Assembly: GCA_014584575.1 (NCBI GenBank)
Contig: JACTMP010000059.1
Coordinates: 1 to 64,000 of the forward strand
DNA length: 64,000 nt
DNA from: Chloroflexota bacterium
GTDB lineage: Bacteria > Chloroflexota > Anaerolineae > Promineifilales > Promineifilaceae
Reading direction: 5' to 3'
Every line of letters starts with the position of its first letter. Position 1 is the first letter of the stretch. Of this stretch, positions 8,390 through 15,933 are shown one piece after another. Made by a program: the position numbers and the translations under genes. The notes beneath the pieces were generated by a model. It did no database searches and was not told the origin of the DNA. It was given only the letters and a program-made list of their open reading frames with translations.

Positions 8390-8940
8390 TGGCTCTGTTG
8401 AGGGAAGGGGAACTGGAATTTGATTTTGGCCCGGCCTGGAATGATTCAGCTATTAAATTTGATGAAGATAGAGTGTATCAACGTGCTCGAAATGCGCTTG
8501 AAGGGACAAAAGGGGTTGATTTTGTAGGTGTTTTCCGTTCGGATCTCATCCTTGTCGAAGTCAAAGACCTGCGTCATCACCGTATTGAAAACAAGAAACG
8601 GATAGCCAACGGCGACTTAACCACCGAGGTAGGGCAAAAAGTTAAGGATACGGTGGCTTGTATTGTGGGCAGTGTGCGGGTAAGGAGTGAGCCAAAGACA
8701 TGGCGACGATATACTGACATTATGCTCGACAATCAAAAGCAAATCAAAGTTATTTTGTGGTTAGAAGAAGACTCACCGGCCTCAGGTAATTTGAGTGTGC
8801 GGCACAATGTGCTCAAAAATGAACTCAAAAGAAAACTGAAGTGGTTGCAGGTTAGAGCAGATGTGCAATGTATAAAAACAACGTCCTCAGATGATCTCAA
8901 CCTGCGCGTTCGTTATTTACCAACAACTAAGTCGGGATAA
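8389..8940 (+). CDS. PD-(D/E)XK nuclease-like partner
   Basis: A 183-residue protein with a likely PD-(D/E)XK core: Asp44 in GVDFVGVF followed by ILVEVKDLR, giving Glu57-x-Lys59 on the next strand. The remainder is mixed and ends with a basic, Lys-rich segment (NELKRKLKWLQ) suited to nucleic-acid contact. It starts inside the stop codon of the ATPase gene and shares its AT-rich composition and lack of ACGGCCGT. Nuclease activity is inferred from the motif; I cannot name a described system that matches the pair exactly. Confidence 0.65.
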   Translation: MALLREGELEFDFGPAWNDSAIKFDEDRVYQRARNALEGTKGVDFVGVFRSDLILVEVKDLRHHRIENKKRIANGDLTTEVGQKVKDTVACIVGSVRVRSEPKTWRRYTDIMLDNQKQIKVILWLEEDSPASGNLSVRHNVLKNELKRKLKWLQVRADVQCIKTTSSDDLNLRVRYLPTTKSG

Positions 8941-8960
8941 ATAAACCTGGAGGTAAACCG

Positions 8961-9635
8961 TTGAAGATAGCAATTTTGGGTGGAACGGGGGATGAAGGGT
9001 TTGGACTGGGTTTCCGCTGGGCGGCCGCCGGGCATGAGATCATTGTTGGTTCGCGTCTGGCGGAAAAGGGGGCGAAGGCGGCAGCCGATATGCAGGCGCG
9101 TCTGCCCCAGGCGCGTCTGCCCCAGGCGCGTCTGCCCGAAGCAAAGGTGGCGGGCACGGACAACCTGAGCGCGGCGCAGCAGGCGGAGGTGGTAGTTTTG
9201 TCTGTGCCCTATGCGGCGCAGCAAGCCACGCTGGAAACAGTCAAAGAGGCATTGGTTGAGAAATTGCTGATAACAGTGGTTGCGCCCACAGGGGAAAAAG
9301 CAGCGCGGGTTTACCGGCTGCCCAGTGGTCTCTCGGCGGCTGAAGAGGCGCAGCAGCAAATTCCGGCAGCGCGGGTGGTGGCCGCTTTCCAGAACATTGG
9401 CGCGCACCATTTGTTAAACCTTGACCATGAACTGGATTGTGATGTGTTGATTTGTGGCGAGAAGAAGGCGGACAAGGATGTCGTGATGGCCTTGTGCCAG
9501 GATGCCGGGTTGCGGGGCGCGAATGCCGGGGCGCTGCAAAATGCACGAGCGGTGGAGGAGTTAACGGCCGTGCTCATCGCCATCAATATCATCTATAAAG
9601 TGCCAGGAGCGGGTATACGCATCACGGGAATTTGA
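8961..9635 (+). CDS. npdG: NADPH-dependent F420 reductase
   Basis: A 224-residue Rossmann enzyme that moves hydride between NADP(H) and coenzyme F420. The N-terminal nucleotide-binding loop is GGTGDEGFGLGFRWAAAGHEIIVGSR; LSVPYAAQ and AFQNIGAHHL are also usual in the family. The TTG start is set by GGAGG 9 bases upstream. A perfect 3x15-bp tandem repeat adds QARLP units at about residues 45-59. The stop overlaps the start of cofE (TTGA), and the neighbour is an F420 biosynthesis gene, which supports the F420 assignment. Confidence 0.88.
   Translation: MKIAILGGTGDEGFGLGFRWAAAGHEIIVGSRLAEKGAKAAADMQARLPQARLPQARLPEAKVAGTDNLSAAQQAEVVVLSVPYAAQQATLETVKEALVEKLLITVVAPTGEKAARVYRLPSGLSAAEEAQQQIPAARVVAAFQNIGAHHLLNLDHELDCDVLICGEKKADKDVVMALCQDAGLRGANAGALQNARAVEELTAVLIAINIIYKVPGAGIRITGI
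9093..9137 (+). repeat. 3 x 15-bp perfect tandem repeat inside npdG
   Basis: The unit CAGGCGCGTCTGCCC occurs three times head to tail and encodes repeated QARLP in frame. Perfect copies suggest recent slippage expansion. Confidence 0.95.
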
Positions 9636-10405
9636 GCAAAATGGCGGAACTTCATTTTATGTCAATCCCCCACATTCCCCATGTTCAGCCAGGTGACAAT
9701 CTGGCTGAATTGTTGTTAACTGCCTTGCAGCAGGCAGACATCCATTTACAGGATGGGGATGTGCTGGCCATTGCCCAAAAAATTGTCTCCAAAGCCGAAG
9801 GGCGACTGGTCAATTTGGCAACAGTGACGCCGGGTGCGCAGGCACAGGAGGTGGCTACACAAACGGGCAAAGACTCGCGGGTGGTAGAGTTGATTTTGCA
9901 GGAAAGCACGGAAATTTCGCGGCTGCGGCCCGGTGTGTTGATTGTGCGGCACCGGCTCGGATTTACCAGCGCCAACGCCGGGATTGACCGCTCGAATGTG
10001 GCGCAAAGTGACGCGGATGAAACGGTGCTGCTGCTGCCCCAAGACCCGGATGCGTCGGCGGCGCGTATTCGCCAGCATCTACAAGACCATTTCCGGGTGC
10101 AGATTGGTGTGGTGATTACGGATTCACATGGACGGCCGTTTCGCCTGGGCACTGTTGGTGTGGCTATTGGTGTGGCCGGGTTGCCCGCCCTATGGAATCG
10201 GCGTGGCGAATTAGACTTATACGGCTATGCTTTACAGCATACGGATGTGGCGGTAGCTGACGAAGTGGCGGCGGCGGCCGGTTTGTTGATGGGCCAGGCG
10301 GCTGAAGGTACGCCGGTGGTGCTGGTGCGGGGCCTTTCATTGCCGCCTGGCAATGGCAAGGCCGCAGACCTGGTTCGCCCCAAAGAACTGGATTTATACC
10401 GGTGA
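9632..10405 (+). CDS. cofE: Coenzyme F420-0:L-glutamate ligase
   Basis: A 257-residue enzyme (254 if it starts at the ATG at 9641) adding glutamate residues to F420-0. Family features include QKIVSKAEGR, the Arg-rich stretch before VLIVRHRLGFTSANAGIDRSN, ITDSHGRPFRLGTVGVAIG and DLYGYALQHTDVAVADEVAAAAGL. It is the stand-alone CofE length, without the C-terminal reductase domain of FbiB. The TTG at 9632 overlaps the npdG stop, so both genes are likely one transcript. Other F420 genes (cofC, cofD, cofG/H) are not in the window. Confidence 0.93.
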   Translation: MSKMAELHFMSIPHIPHVQPGDNLAELLLTALQQADIHLQDGDVLAIAQKIVSKAEGRLVNLATVTPGAQAQEVATQTGKDSRVVELILQESTEISRLRPGVLIVRHRLGFTSANAGIDRSNVAQSDADETVLLLPQDPDASAARIRQHLQDHFRVQIGVVITDSHGRPFRLGTVGVAIGVAGLPALWNRRGELDLYGYALQHTDVAVADEVAAAAGLLMGQAAEGTPVVLVRGLSLPPGNGKAADLVRPKELDLYR

Positions 10406-10414
10406 GGAAGGCTT

Positions 10415-11629
10415 GTGAATAAACGGCTCTGTATAGTATGGTTCATTCTCCTGTTTCTGGTCGGTTGTCAATCCGGGGTCGTACCTACCCGCGCCAGTCT
10501 GGCTATGATACCGGGTGCAGGCGACTTGCCGCCCACATTCACACCCGCGCCGGGCACGGCCGTCGCCACTCTCACCCCTGTCGGCACTCTCCGCGCTCTG
10601 TCGCCCACCAACACACCCCCATTCATCCCCAGCCATACACCTATCCCCCCCACACCCACACCCACCGAGACGCCCACACCCACAACGGTAGGACCAACAC
10701 CCCCGGTAATCAAAGCTATTCACGCCTATGGTATGCGCGAAGCCATTCCTTACCAGGCCTTCCCCAAACCACCGGGGGACAATGGTTGGGGCATGCACTG
10801 GATACCCACCGTCAGCCAGGAACGAGGCGTCGTAGACCAGTTTGTGGCCGAAATGGTGCGGATGCACATCAAGTGGGTGGTTTTTCTAAACGATGGCACT
10901 AACATCGGCAGCAATGATTATCTCGTAGACAGGCTGGTGGCGAATGGCATCATGCCGGTGATGCGTCTTTATCGTGATGGTATCTTGCCCTATGATGGCA
11001 ATTTGGGGGCAGTGGTGCGCCATTACCGCGCCAGAGGCGTGTATTACTTCCAGCTTTACAATGAACCGAATGTGGATATTGAAAACCAGCAAAGTTTTGC
11101 CAATCCTGACCAATATGCCCGCGCCTGGGCCAATGCGGCGCGGGTGGTGGTGGAAAACGGTGGTTTACCTGGCATTGGTGCGCTCAGCCCAGGCGGTTCT
11201 TATAACCATCTGCAATTTCTCGACCGCACCTTTTATGCGCTGGAATATAACGGAGACGCCTACTTATTGAATCATGCCTGGTTGTCGGCGCATAATTATC
11301 ATGGGACACGGCCGTATAACGACCCCGGCGGCTTTCTTCTGTTCCGTGAATACGACAAAATTGTGCAGGCTCACCTGGGGCGTTCCCTGCCCATCATCGG
11401 TACTGAAGGCGGCTCGTATCACCCCGACCCCAACGTAGACCGGCAGTTCATCGAATACCAGTATACCTACATGCGCAACCGTGAACCTTACTTTTTTGCC
11501 TTTAGCTACTGGCTCATCGCCAATCGCGCTGGCGGTGGCCACGATGGACAGTGGGAATGGCAAACCCTGATCCGCCCCAATTACGTCCACCCTGTTGTCA
11601 CTGAATTTTTCTACAAAAATTCCCGCTAA
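10415..11629 (+). CDS. Lipoprotein with glycoside-hydrolase-like TIM barrel
   Basis: A 404-residue predicted lipoprotein: basic start, hydrophobic segment and lipobox LVGC with Cys18. A Thr/Pro-rich linker spans roughly residues 35-95 (repeated TPTP). The rest resembles clan GH-A barrels: QLYNEPN near residue 215 would hold the acid/base Glu, and IIGTEGG near 328 the nucleophile Glu. The GTG start has GAGGAAGG just before it. Substrate is unknown; it could be a catalytically altered surface protein. It starts 9 bases after cofE, but a functional link is unlikely. A second GH-like secreted protein occurs at 34666-35838. Confidence 0.75.
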   Translation: MNKRLCIVWFILLFLVGCQSGVVPTRASLAMIPGAGDLPPTFTPAPGTAVATLTPVGTLRALSPTNTPPFIPSHTPIPPTPTPTETPTPTTVGPTPPVIKAIHAYGMREAIPYQAFPKPPGDNGWGMHWIPTVSQERGVVDQFVAEMVRMHIKWVVFLNDGTNIGSNDYLVDRLVANGIMPVMRLYRDGILPYDGNLGAVVRHYRARGVYYFQLYNEPNVDIENQQSFANPDQYARAWANAARVVVENGGLPGIGALSPGGSYNHLQFLDRTFYALEYNGDAYLLNHAWLSAHNYHGTRPYNDPGGFLLFREYDKIVQAHLGRSLPIIGTEGGSYHPDPNVDRQFIEYQYTYMRNREPYFFAFSYWLIANRAGGGHDGQWEWQTLIRPNYVHPVVTEFFYKNSR

Positions 11630-11643
11630 ATTGCCAAAACAAG

Positions 11644-11703
11644 GAGATTAAGAGATCAGGAGATTGAGTCTCCAATCTCTAATCTCTAATCTCCAATCTC
11701 TAA
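11644..11703. repeat. Heptamer hairpin GGAGATT/AATCTCC
   Basis: Variants of GGAGATT are followed by five AATCTCC/AATCTCT units, forming a hairpin between two convergent genes. The last units contain the glgC stop codon. It may serve as a bidirectional terminator-like structure. Confidence 0.8.
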
Positions 11704-12959
11704 ATCACAGTTCCATCAGGAATGCTGGCCCCCTTGGGCACGATCACAATACCGTCACGCGCTACCCAGTTTTCATGTTCCTCATCGGCCCGGTTAGGCA
11801 GGGCGCGAATGGTGACATGGGCGCCAATGCGGGCATTTTTATCCACAATCGCCTGTTCAATGTACGAACCGGCGCCAATGCCCACATCAGGGCGGCCCAG
11901 TCGCCGGTTCTCCTCTTTCATTTCATTCGACTCATAAAAATCGGACCCCATCAACACGGTAGATTTGATGGTCGTGTGAGGCCCAATGATACTGCGAATA
12001 CCCAACACAGCGTTGGTAATGGTGGCGTCCGTAACCCGGCAACCATCGGTCACTAAAACGTGTTTCAGCCGGGCGTCATGAATTTCCGAAGGGGGCATAA
12101 AACGGGCGCGGGTATAAATCGGGGTGCGTGGTGAATAAAAATCAAACGGGGCATCAGGCGAAGCCATTGCCAGATTGACTTCATAAAAGCGACGAATCGT
12201 GCCAATATCTTCCCAGTACCCTTCAAACACATACCCCATCAGCTTCTTTTCGTGCATGGCGCGGGGGATAATATCCTTACCAAAATCATCACCATCTCCC
12301 TCTAGCATCTCGATTAACGTATGTGTGTTGAACACGTAAATGCCCATGGAGGCCATGAACGGCCGTTCCGCCCCTTCCCAACTTTCCAAACCGGCCAGCC
12401 TCTCACGAGATGGCTTTTCCATAAAATTGACAATCCGGTTTTCTTTGTTCAGCTTCAATATACCCAAACCCGTGGCCACATCCCACCCTACAGGCTGTAC
12501 GGCCATGGTTACATCAGCGTCACTATCAATATGGAACTGCACAAATTTTCGGTAATCCATGCGGTAGAGATGGTCGCCAGCCAGAATGAGGGTATAAGGT
12601 GTATGGGCTTCACGAATTTCAATCAGTTGTTTACGCACGGCGTCGGCTGTGCCCTGATACCAGTCCGCGCTGTGTGGAGTTTGTTCAGCGGCCAAAATCT
12701 GTACCCATCCAGACGTAAACACATCCCGATTATAGGTGCGAAATACATGCCGGTGCAGGGAGACGGAATTGAACTGTGTGAGAATGGCAATCTTGTCAAT
12801 GCCAGCGTGCAAACAGTTGCTCATGGGGATATCAATTAAACGATATTTGCCCGCCAGTGGAACGGCCGGTTTTGCCCGCTCTTTTGTAAGAGGGTAAAGT
12901 CGCGTCCCGGCGCCACCGCCTAAAATTAAGCCTAACACATCTTGCATCTGCATAATCAT
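11700..12959 (-). CDS. glgC: Glucose-1-phosphate adenylyltransferase
   Basis: A 419-residue ADP-glucose pyrophosphorylase, first committed enzyme of glycogen synthesis. The N-terminal GLILGGGAGTRLYPLTKERAKPAVPLAGKYRLIDIP is the nucleotidyltransferase signature; WYQGTADAVRKQ, YRMDYRKF, FMEKPS and the C-terminal left-handed helix part (GVGAGS-like GIGAGSYIEQAIVDKNARIG) are all present. Three ATG codons (12959, 12953, 12947) are clustered; AAGGAAA just upstream fits the first two. No other glg gene is in the window. Its stop codon lies in the heptamer hairpin. Confidence 0.96.
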   Translation of the reverse strand: MIMQMQDVLGLILGGGAGTRLYPLTKERAKPAVPLAGKYRLIDIPMSNCLHAGIDKIAILTQFNSVSLHRHVFRTYNRDVFTSGWVQILAAEQTPHSADWYQGTADAVRKQLIEIREAHTPYTLILAGDHLYRMDYRKFVQFHIDSDADVTMAVQPVGWDVATGLGILKLNKENRIVNFMEKPSRERLAGLESWEGAERPFMASMGIYVFNTHTLIEMLEGDGDDFGKDIIPRAMHEKKLMGYVFEGYWEDIGTIRRFYEVNLAMASPDAPFDFYSPRTPIYTRARFMPPSEIHDARLKHVLVTDGCRVTDATITNAVLGIRSIIGPHTTIKSTVLMGSDFYESNEMKEENRRLGRPDVGIGAGSYIEQAIVDKNARIGAHVTIRALPNRADEEHENWVARDGIVIVPKGASIPDGTVI

Positions 12960-13081
12960 TTTCCTTATTCTGCTTGCGCGTTGTGCCCCACAGTTTAGAG
13001 AGTCGAAACAATTAGTGGCCCGGTTAAAAAACCGACCATTGTGCGCATATTAAAGCAAATATCATCGTTTTTTACCAGTGC

Positions 13082-13110
13082 TTTGCCACACGGAACATAC
13101 GTGCTATGAT
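13082..13110 (+). promoter_or_regulatory. Putative promoter of the 13131 gene
   Basis: TTTGCC (13082-13087), 17-base spacer, TATGAT (13105-13110). The same TTTGCC -35 with a 17-base spacer is seen before znuA. Confidence 0.6.
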
Positions 13111-13130
13111 CCAGTCTTAGCGAGGAAACA

Positions 13131-13565
13131 ATGAGCCGATTGATTCAAATTGAAAACCAGACGACGGTCAGAAATCGTAACCGGCGTAGCATTGCTGAAT
13201 TGTTACGGTTGTTAATGCAAAAGCCGAGCTTTGACGAGGAAGCTAGAGATATGGCGGCTACCATTGTCCTGCTACTAACCGAGATTTATCAGGGCGTCGA
13301 GCAATCGGCCGTAGCCTGGGAAAAGAAAGATTACTGGCTGAAGGCGGAACGTTTTATGCGGGAGTGGCGCTGGACATTGGAGGTAGCGGCGGATATGGAT
13401 GATGTGATCCGGCACGAGGCCTGGGACTTGTTGCCTGAGTTACTAGCCGATCTCTATCCACGTTTTGATGATCTGAAGATAAAGAGCCTGACACGAGATG
13501 CGTCGTTGTGGCGGGGAGGGCACCAACGGCTCCTGGCAGAATCGCCAATACAATATCCCTGGTAA
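13131..13565 (+). CDS. Conserved-looking hypothetical protein, helical
   Basis: A 144-residue soluble protein, rich in Glu, Arg and Leu and probably all-helical (IAELLRLLMQKPSFDEEARDMAATIVLLL). No catalytic motif or membrane segment is visible and I do not recognise the family. It has a good ribosome-binding site (GAGGAAA), a clear promoter and its own terminator, so it is a real monocistronic gene. It is divergent from glgC with about 170 bases between them. Confidence 0.75.
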   Translation: MSRLIQIENQTTVRNRNRRSIAELLRLLMQKPSFDEEARDMAATIVLLLTEIYQGVEQSAVAWEKKDYWLKAERFMREWRWTLEVAADMDDVIRHEAWDLLPELLADLYPRFDDLKIKSLTRDASLWRGGHQRLLAESPIQYPW

Positions 13566-13570
13566 TAATA

Positions 13571-13600
13571 AAAGACCAGCCTTATCTCGGCTGGTCTTTT
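13571..13600 (+). terminator. Intrinsic terminator
   Basis: AAAGACCAGCC pairs with GGCTGGTCTTT around the loop TTATCTC, with T residues after it and A residues before it, so it can work in both directions between convergent genes. Confidence 0.9.
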
Positions 13601-13666
13601 CATTTCGGTTCAATGTGTTAAGCCAGGTGATGGATGTCTGGCCAGGTGATTGATTGTTCTGGTTGT

Positions 13667-13849
13667 TCAGTGCTCGGCGATTGCCCGCAGTTTTTGCTGG
13701 ATGAGGGCGTCAACGGTGCTGGCCTGTGCTGTACGCATCCGCAGGACGACTTCACGAATGCCATCAATCTGACGAGCTAACATGACGGGATCGGGCAGGT
13801 TATTGTTATTTTTGGGCTGTACCGACATTGGTAATTGTGCCTGAGTCAT
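13667..13849 (-). CDS. Small hypothetical protein (60 aa)
   Basis: A 60-residue polar protein with an N-terminal Asn-rich segment and a helical C-terminal half (ARQIDGIREVVLRMRTAQASTVDALIQQKL). GGAG lies 9 bases before the ATG. Function is unknown. It ends near a convergent terminator and sits downstream of the WecA-like gene, about 140 bases away, so it may have its own promoter. Confidence 0.5.
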   Translation of the reverse strand: MTQAQLPMSVQPKNNNNLPDPVMLARQIDGIREVVLRMRTAQASTVDALIQQKLRAIAEH

Positions 13850-13986
13850 TTCTTTTTCTCCAATCTCTGACGCATTTTGTGGTCCGGTGTGTAGTTGTAT
13901 GGTCCTCTATCTTATGATGAAGCGTATTGTAAAGGCCAATGCAAATGGTCGTTGTAGTAGCTCATGCGATACCCATGTTAAATAAC

Positions 13987-15087
13987 TTACAACTTCGGGC
14001 GGTCGGTCTCTGATGGGGGGCGTTTGGCGCTGGGGCTAAGCCAGATGAGAAAGGTGGTCACGGCCGTGACCAACACCAACCACACGCCAATTTTTACCAA
14101 ACGGTTGGCAACCAATATAGCGACCAAACCAAACAATAATGCCATCACGTAGTAACCCAGCACAATCCACCGGGTAGGTACACCCCGGTCAGCCAGCCGA
14201 AAATGGAGATGCTGCCGGTCGCCCTGTAAGGGGTGCTGCCCACGGCGGAGGCGGTCAAAGATCAGCCAGCCCACATCCAGAATGGGGATCGCCAACACCA
14301 GCAGCGCCGTTGACAGTTTCGCTGGAGACAGAATGGAGAGTGTCGCCAGGTTGTAGCCCAATACCCAGACGCCAGCCGTGCCTAAAAAGATTGAGGCGGG
14401 CGAAAAATTGAAGATAAGAAAGCCGATCAACGCCCCCGCCAACGCCAACGGGAAAAGGGGTACGGTTGTTTGTTCCAGCCGGATGCCATGCCAGGCAAAG
14501 AGTAGTGCCGCTATGGCCCCCACACCACAGGCTAACCCATCCAGGCCATCGAGAAAATTTACGGCGTTGATCATACCCACGACCCAAAACAGGGTAATGA
14601 CAAAGACCAGTGGCCGCCAGATAATCACCAGGTTGGTGGCCGCATCGTATTGAAACAGCCAACTGATTGGCGGTGTTAACCAGATGTTGGGCGTCGCCAG
14701 GGGGTTGGTGAAACGTTCGATGAAGATGATGTGACCGATGGCGATGCCGGCCCCCAGAAATTGAAAGAGGAACTGCCAGCGTGGTGATAGGTCATAACGG
14801 TCATCCAGGAGGCCACCCAGGAACATCACGGCCGTACCGAACACCACCCCACGCAACCGCAGCGCATCCTGGGAGTCGGCCGGCGGCAGCAGCCAGTAGA
14901 TGAGCAACATACCAATGAGATACCCGGCAAAGACGGGAATCCCTCCTAACTTAGGGATACGGCCGTGATGCTGCCGCCGCCCGCCCGGTTCGGCCACCAG
15001 GCCCAATCGGAATGATAGTTTTTTAGCAAATGGGGTAACGAGTACGGCCGTGCCCAATGCTGCCGCGAATGTGATTAAATACACCAT
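13987..15087 (-). CDS. WecA/TagO-type undecaprenyl-phosphate glycosyl-1-phosphate transferase
   Basis: A ~366-residue polytopic membrane enzyme of the MraY/WecA family, which loads a sugar phosphate onto undecaprenyl phosphate at the inner face of the membrane to begin polysaccharide synthesis. Family motifs include HGRIPKLGGIPVF, the Asp pair in GLLDDRYDLSPRWQ, NAVNFLDGLDGLACG and the His-containing HPLQGDRQHLHFRL. About ten hydrophobic helices are visible. The ATG at 15087 is taken as the start because the upstream in-frame extension is octamer-repeat DNA; no clear ribosome-binding site precedes it. The sugar substrate cannot be read from sequence. Confidence 0.88.
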   Translation of the reverse strand: MVYLITFAAALGTAVLVTPFAKKLSFRLGLVAEPGGRRQHHGRIPKLGGIPVFAGYLIGMLLIYWLLPPADSQDALRLRGVVFGTAVMFLGGLLDDRYDLSPRWQFLFQFLGAGIAIGHIIFIERFTNPLATPNIWLTPPISWLFQYDAATNLVIIWRPLVFVITLFWVVGMINAVNFLDGLDGLACGVGAIAALLFAWHGIRLEQTTVPLFPLALAGALIGFLIFNFSPASIFLGTAGVWVLGYNLATLSILSPAKLSTALLVLAIPILDVGWLIFDRLRRGQHPLQGDRQHLHFRLADRGVPTRWIVLGYYVMALLFGLVAILVANRLVKIGVWLVLVTAVTTFLIWLSPSAKRPPSETDRPKL

Positions 15088-15100
15088 GTAGAAGATGGGA

Positions 15101-15186
15101 TGAGCAGGTGAGGGGGTGAAAGGGTGAAGAATACCTGCTCGCTCACTCACCAATTAACCTGCTCATCTGCTCATCTGCTCACTCGT
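15101..15186. repeat. Octamer-type array CTGCTCAT and imperfect complement
   Basis: GAGCAGGTGAG...GGGTGAA units are followed by ACCTGCTC, CTGCTCAT, CTGCTCAT, CTGCTCAC. It fills the gap between upp and the transferase gene and can fold as an imperfect hairpin. Confidence 0.65.
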
Positions 15187-15807
15187 TCAGCCCGTGCCAA
15201 ATTGCCGGTCGCCGGCGTCGCCCAGGCCGGGCACGATGAAGCCGATCTCGTTCAGGTGTGAATCAATCTGGGCGATGTGGATGGGCACATCAGGGTGGGC
15301 AGCGTGCAACGCCCGAATCCCCTCCGGCGCGGCCAGCAGCCCCACAAATTTGATGCGCTGCGCGCCCCATTCCTTGAGAATATCAATGGTGGCGATGGCC
15401 GAGCCGCCGGTAGCCAACATCGGGTCCAGCACCAGGCACACCTGTACGGTGGGGCTGGTGGGCAGCTTGTTGTAATAGGAAACGGGTTTGAGCGTCTTCT
15501 CGTCCCGATAGAGGCCAATGTGCCACACTTCAGCACCGGGCATCATTTCCCAAATACCGTCTACCATGCCCAGTCCGGCGCGCAAAATAGGGATAAGGCC
15601 AATTTGTTCGCTCAGGTGGCGGCCAACGGCCGTGCCCATGGGCGTTTGCACTGTTAATTCCTGCGTCTTCAAATCGGCGGTTGCTTCGTAACACAGCAGC
15701 ATCGCCACTTCTCGGATTAATTCTCGGAACTTTTTCGGTTCTGTCTTCACATCACGCATTAACGTGAGTTTGTGTTTAACCAGGGGATGTTGTGATTCAA
15801 AAACCAT
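15187..15807 (-). CDS. upp: Uracil phosphoribosyltransferase
   Basis: A 206-residue enzyme of pyrimidine salvage making UMP from uracil and PRPP. Diagnostic parts are VKHKLTLMRD, PILRAGLGMVDGI, the PRPP loop VLDPMLATGGSA, and the uracil-binding C terminus FIVPGLGDAGDRQFGT. The ATG at 15807 has GAGGAGG 7 bases upstream and gives the family length; an upstream extension is open but not supported. It lies between the photolyase and the WecA-like gene on the same strand. Confidence 0.96.
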   Translation of the reverse strand: MVFESQHPLVKHKLTLMRDVKTEPKKFRELIREVAMLLCYEATADLKTQELTVQTPMGTAVGRHLSEQIGLIPILRAGLGMVDGIWEMMPGAEVWHIGLYRDEKTLKPVSYYNKLPTSPTVQVCLVLDPMLATGGSAIATIDILKEWGAQRIKFVGLLAAPEGIRALHAAHPDVPIHIAQIDSHLNEIGFIVPGLGDAGDRQFGTG

Positions 15808-15933
15808 CTTGAGCCTCCTCTTTTTCCGAATTGTATCGTAACGCCCCACGCCAGGCACAGGATGGCAGACAGGCCTGGGGCAGAACGACCCGGTAAAGAG
15901 GCGCAACCACTGATGAAGTGGGCACAGGCTCGA

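Noticed and set aside
15808..15906. Extended start of upp at 15906
   Set aside because: The ATG at 15807 has a strong GAGGAGG site and matches the family N terminus.
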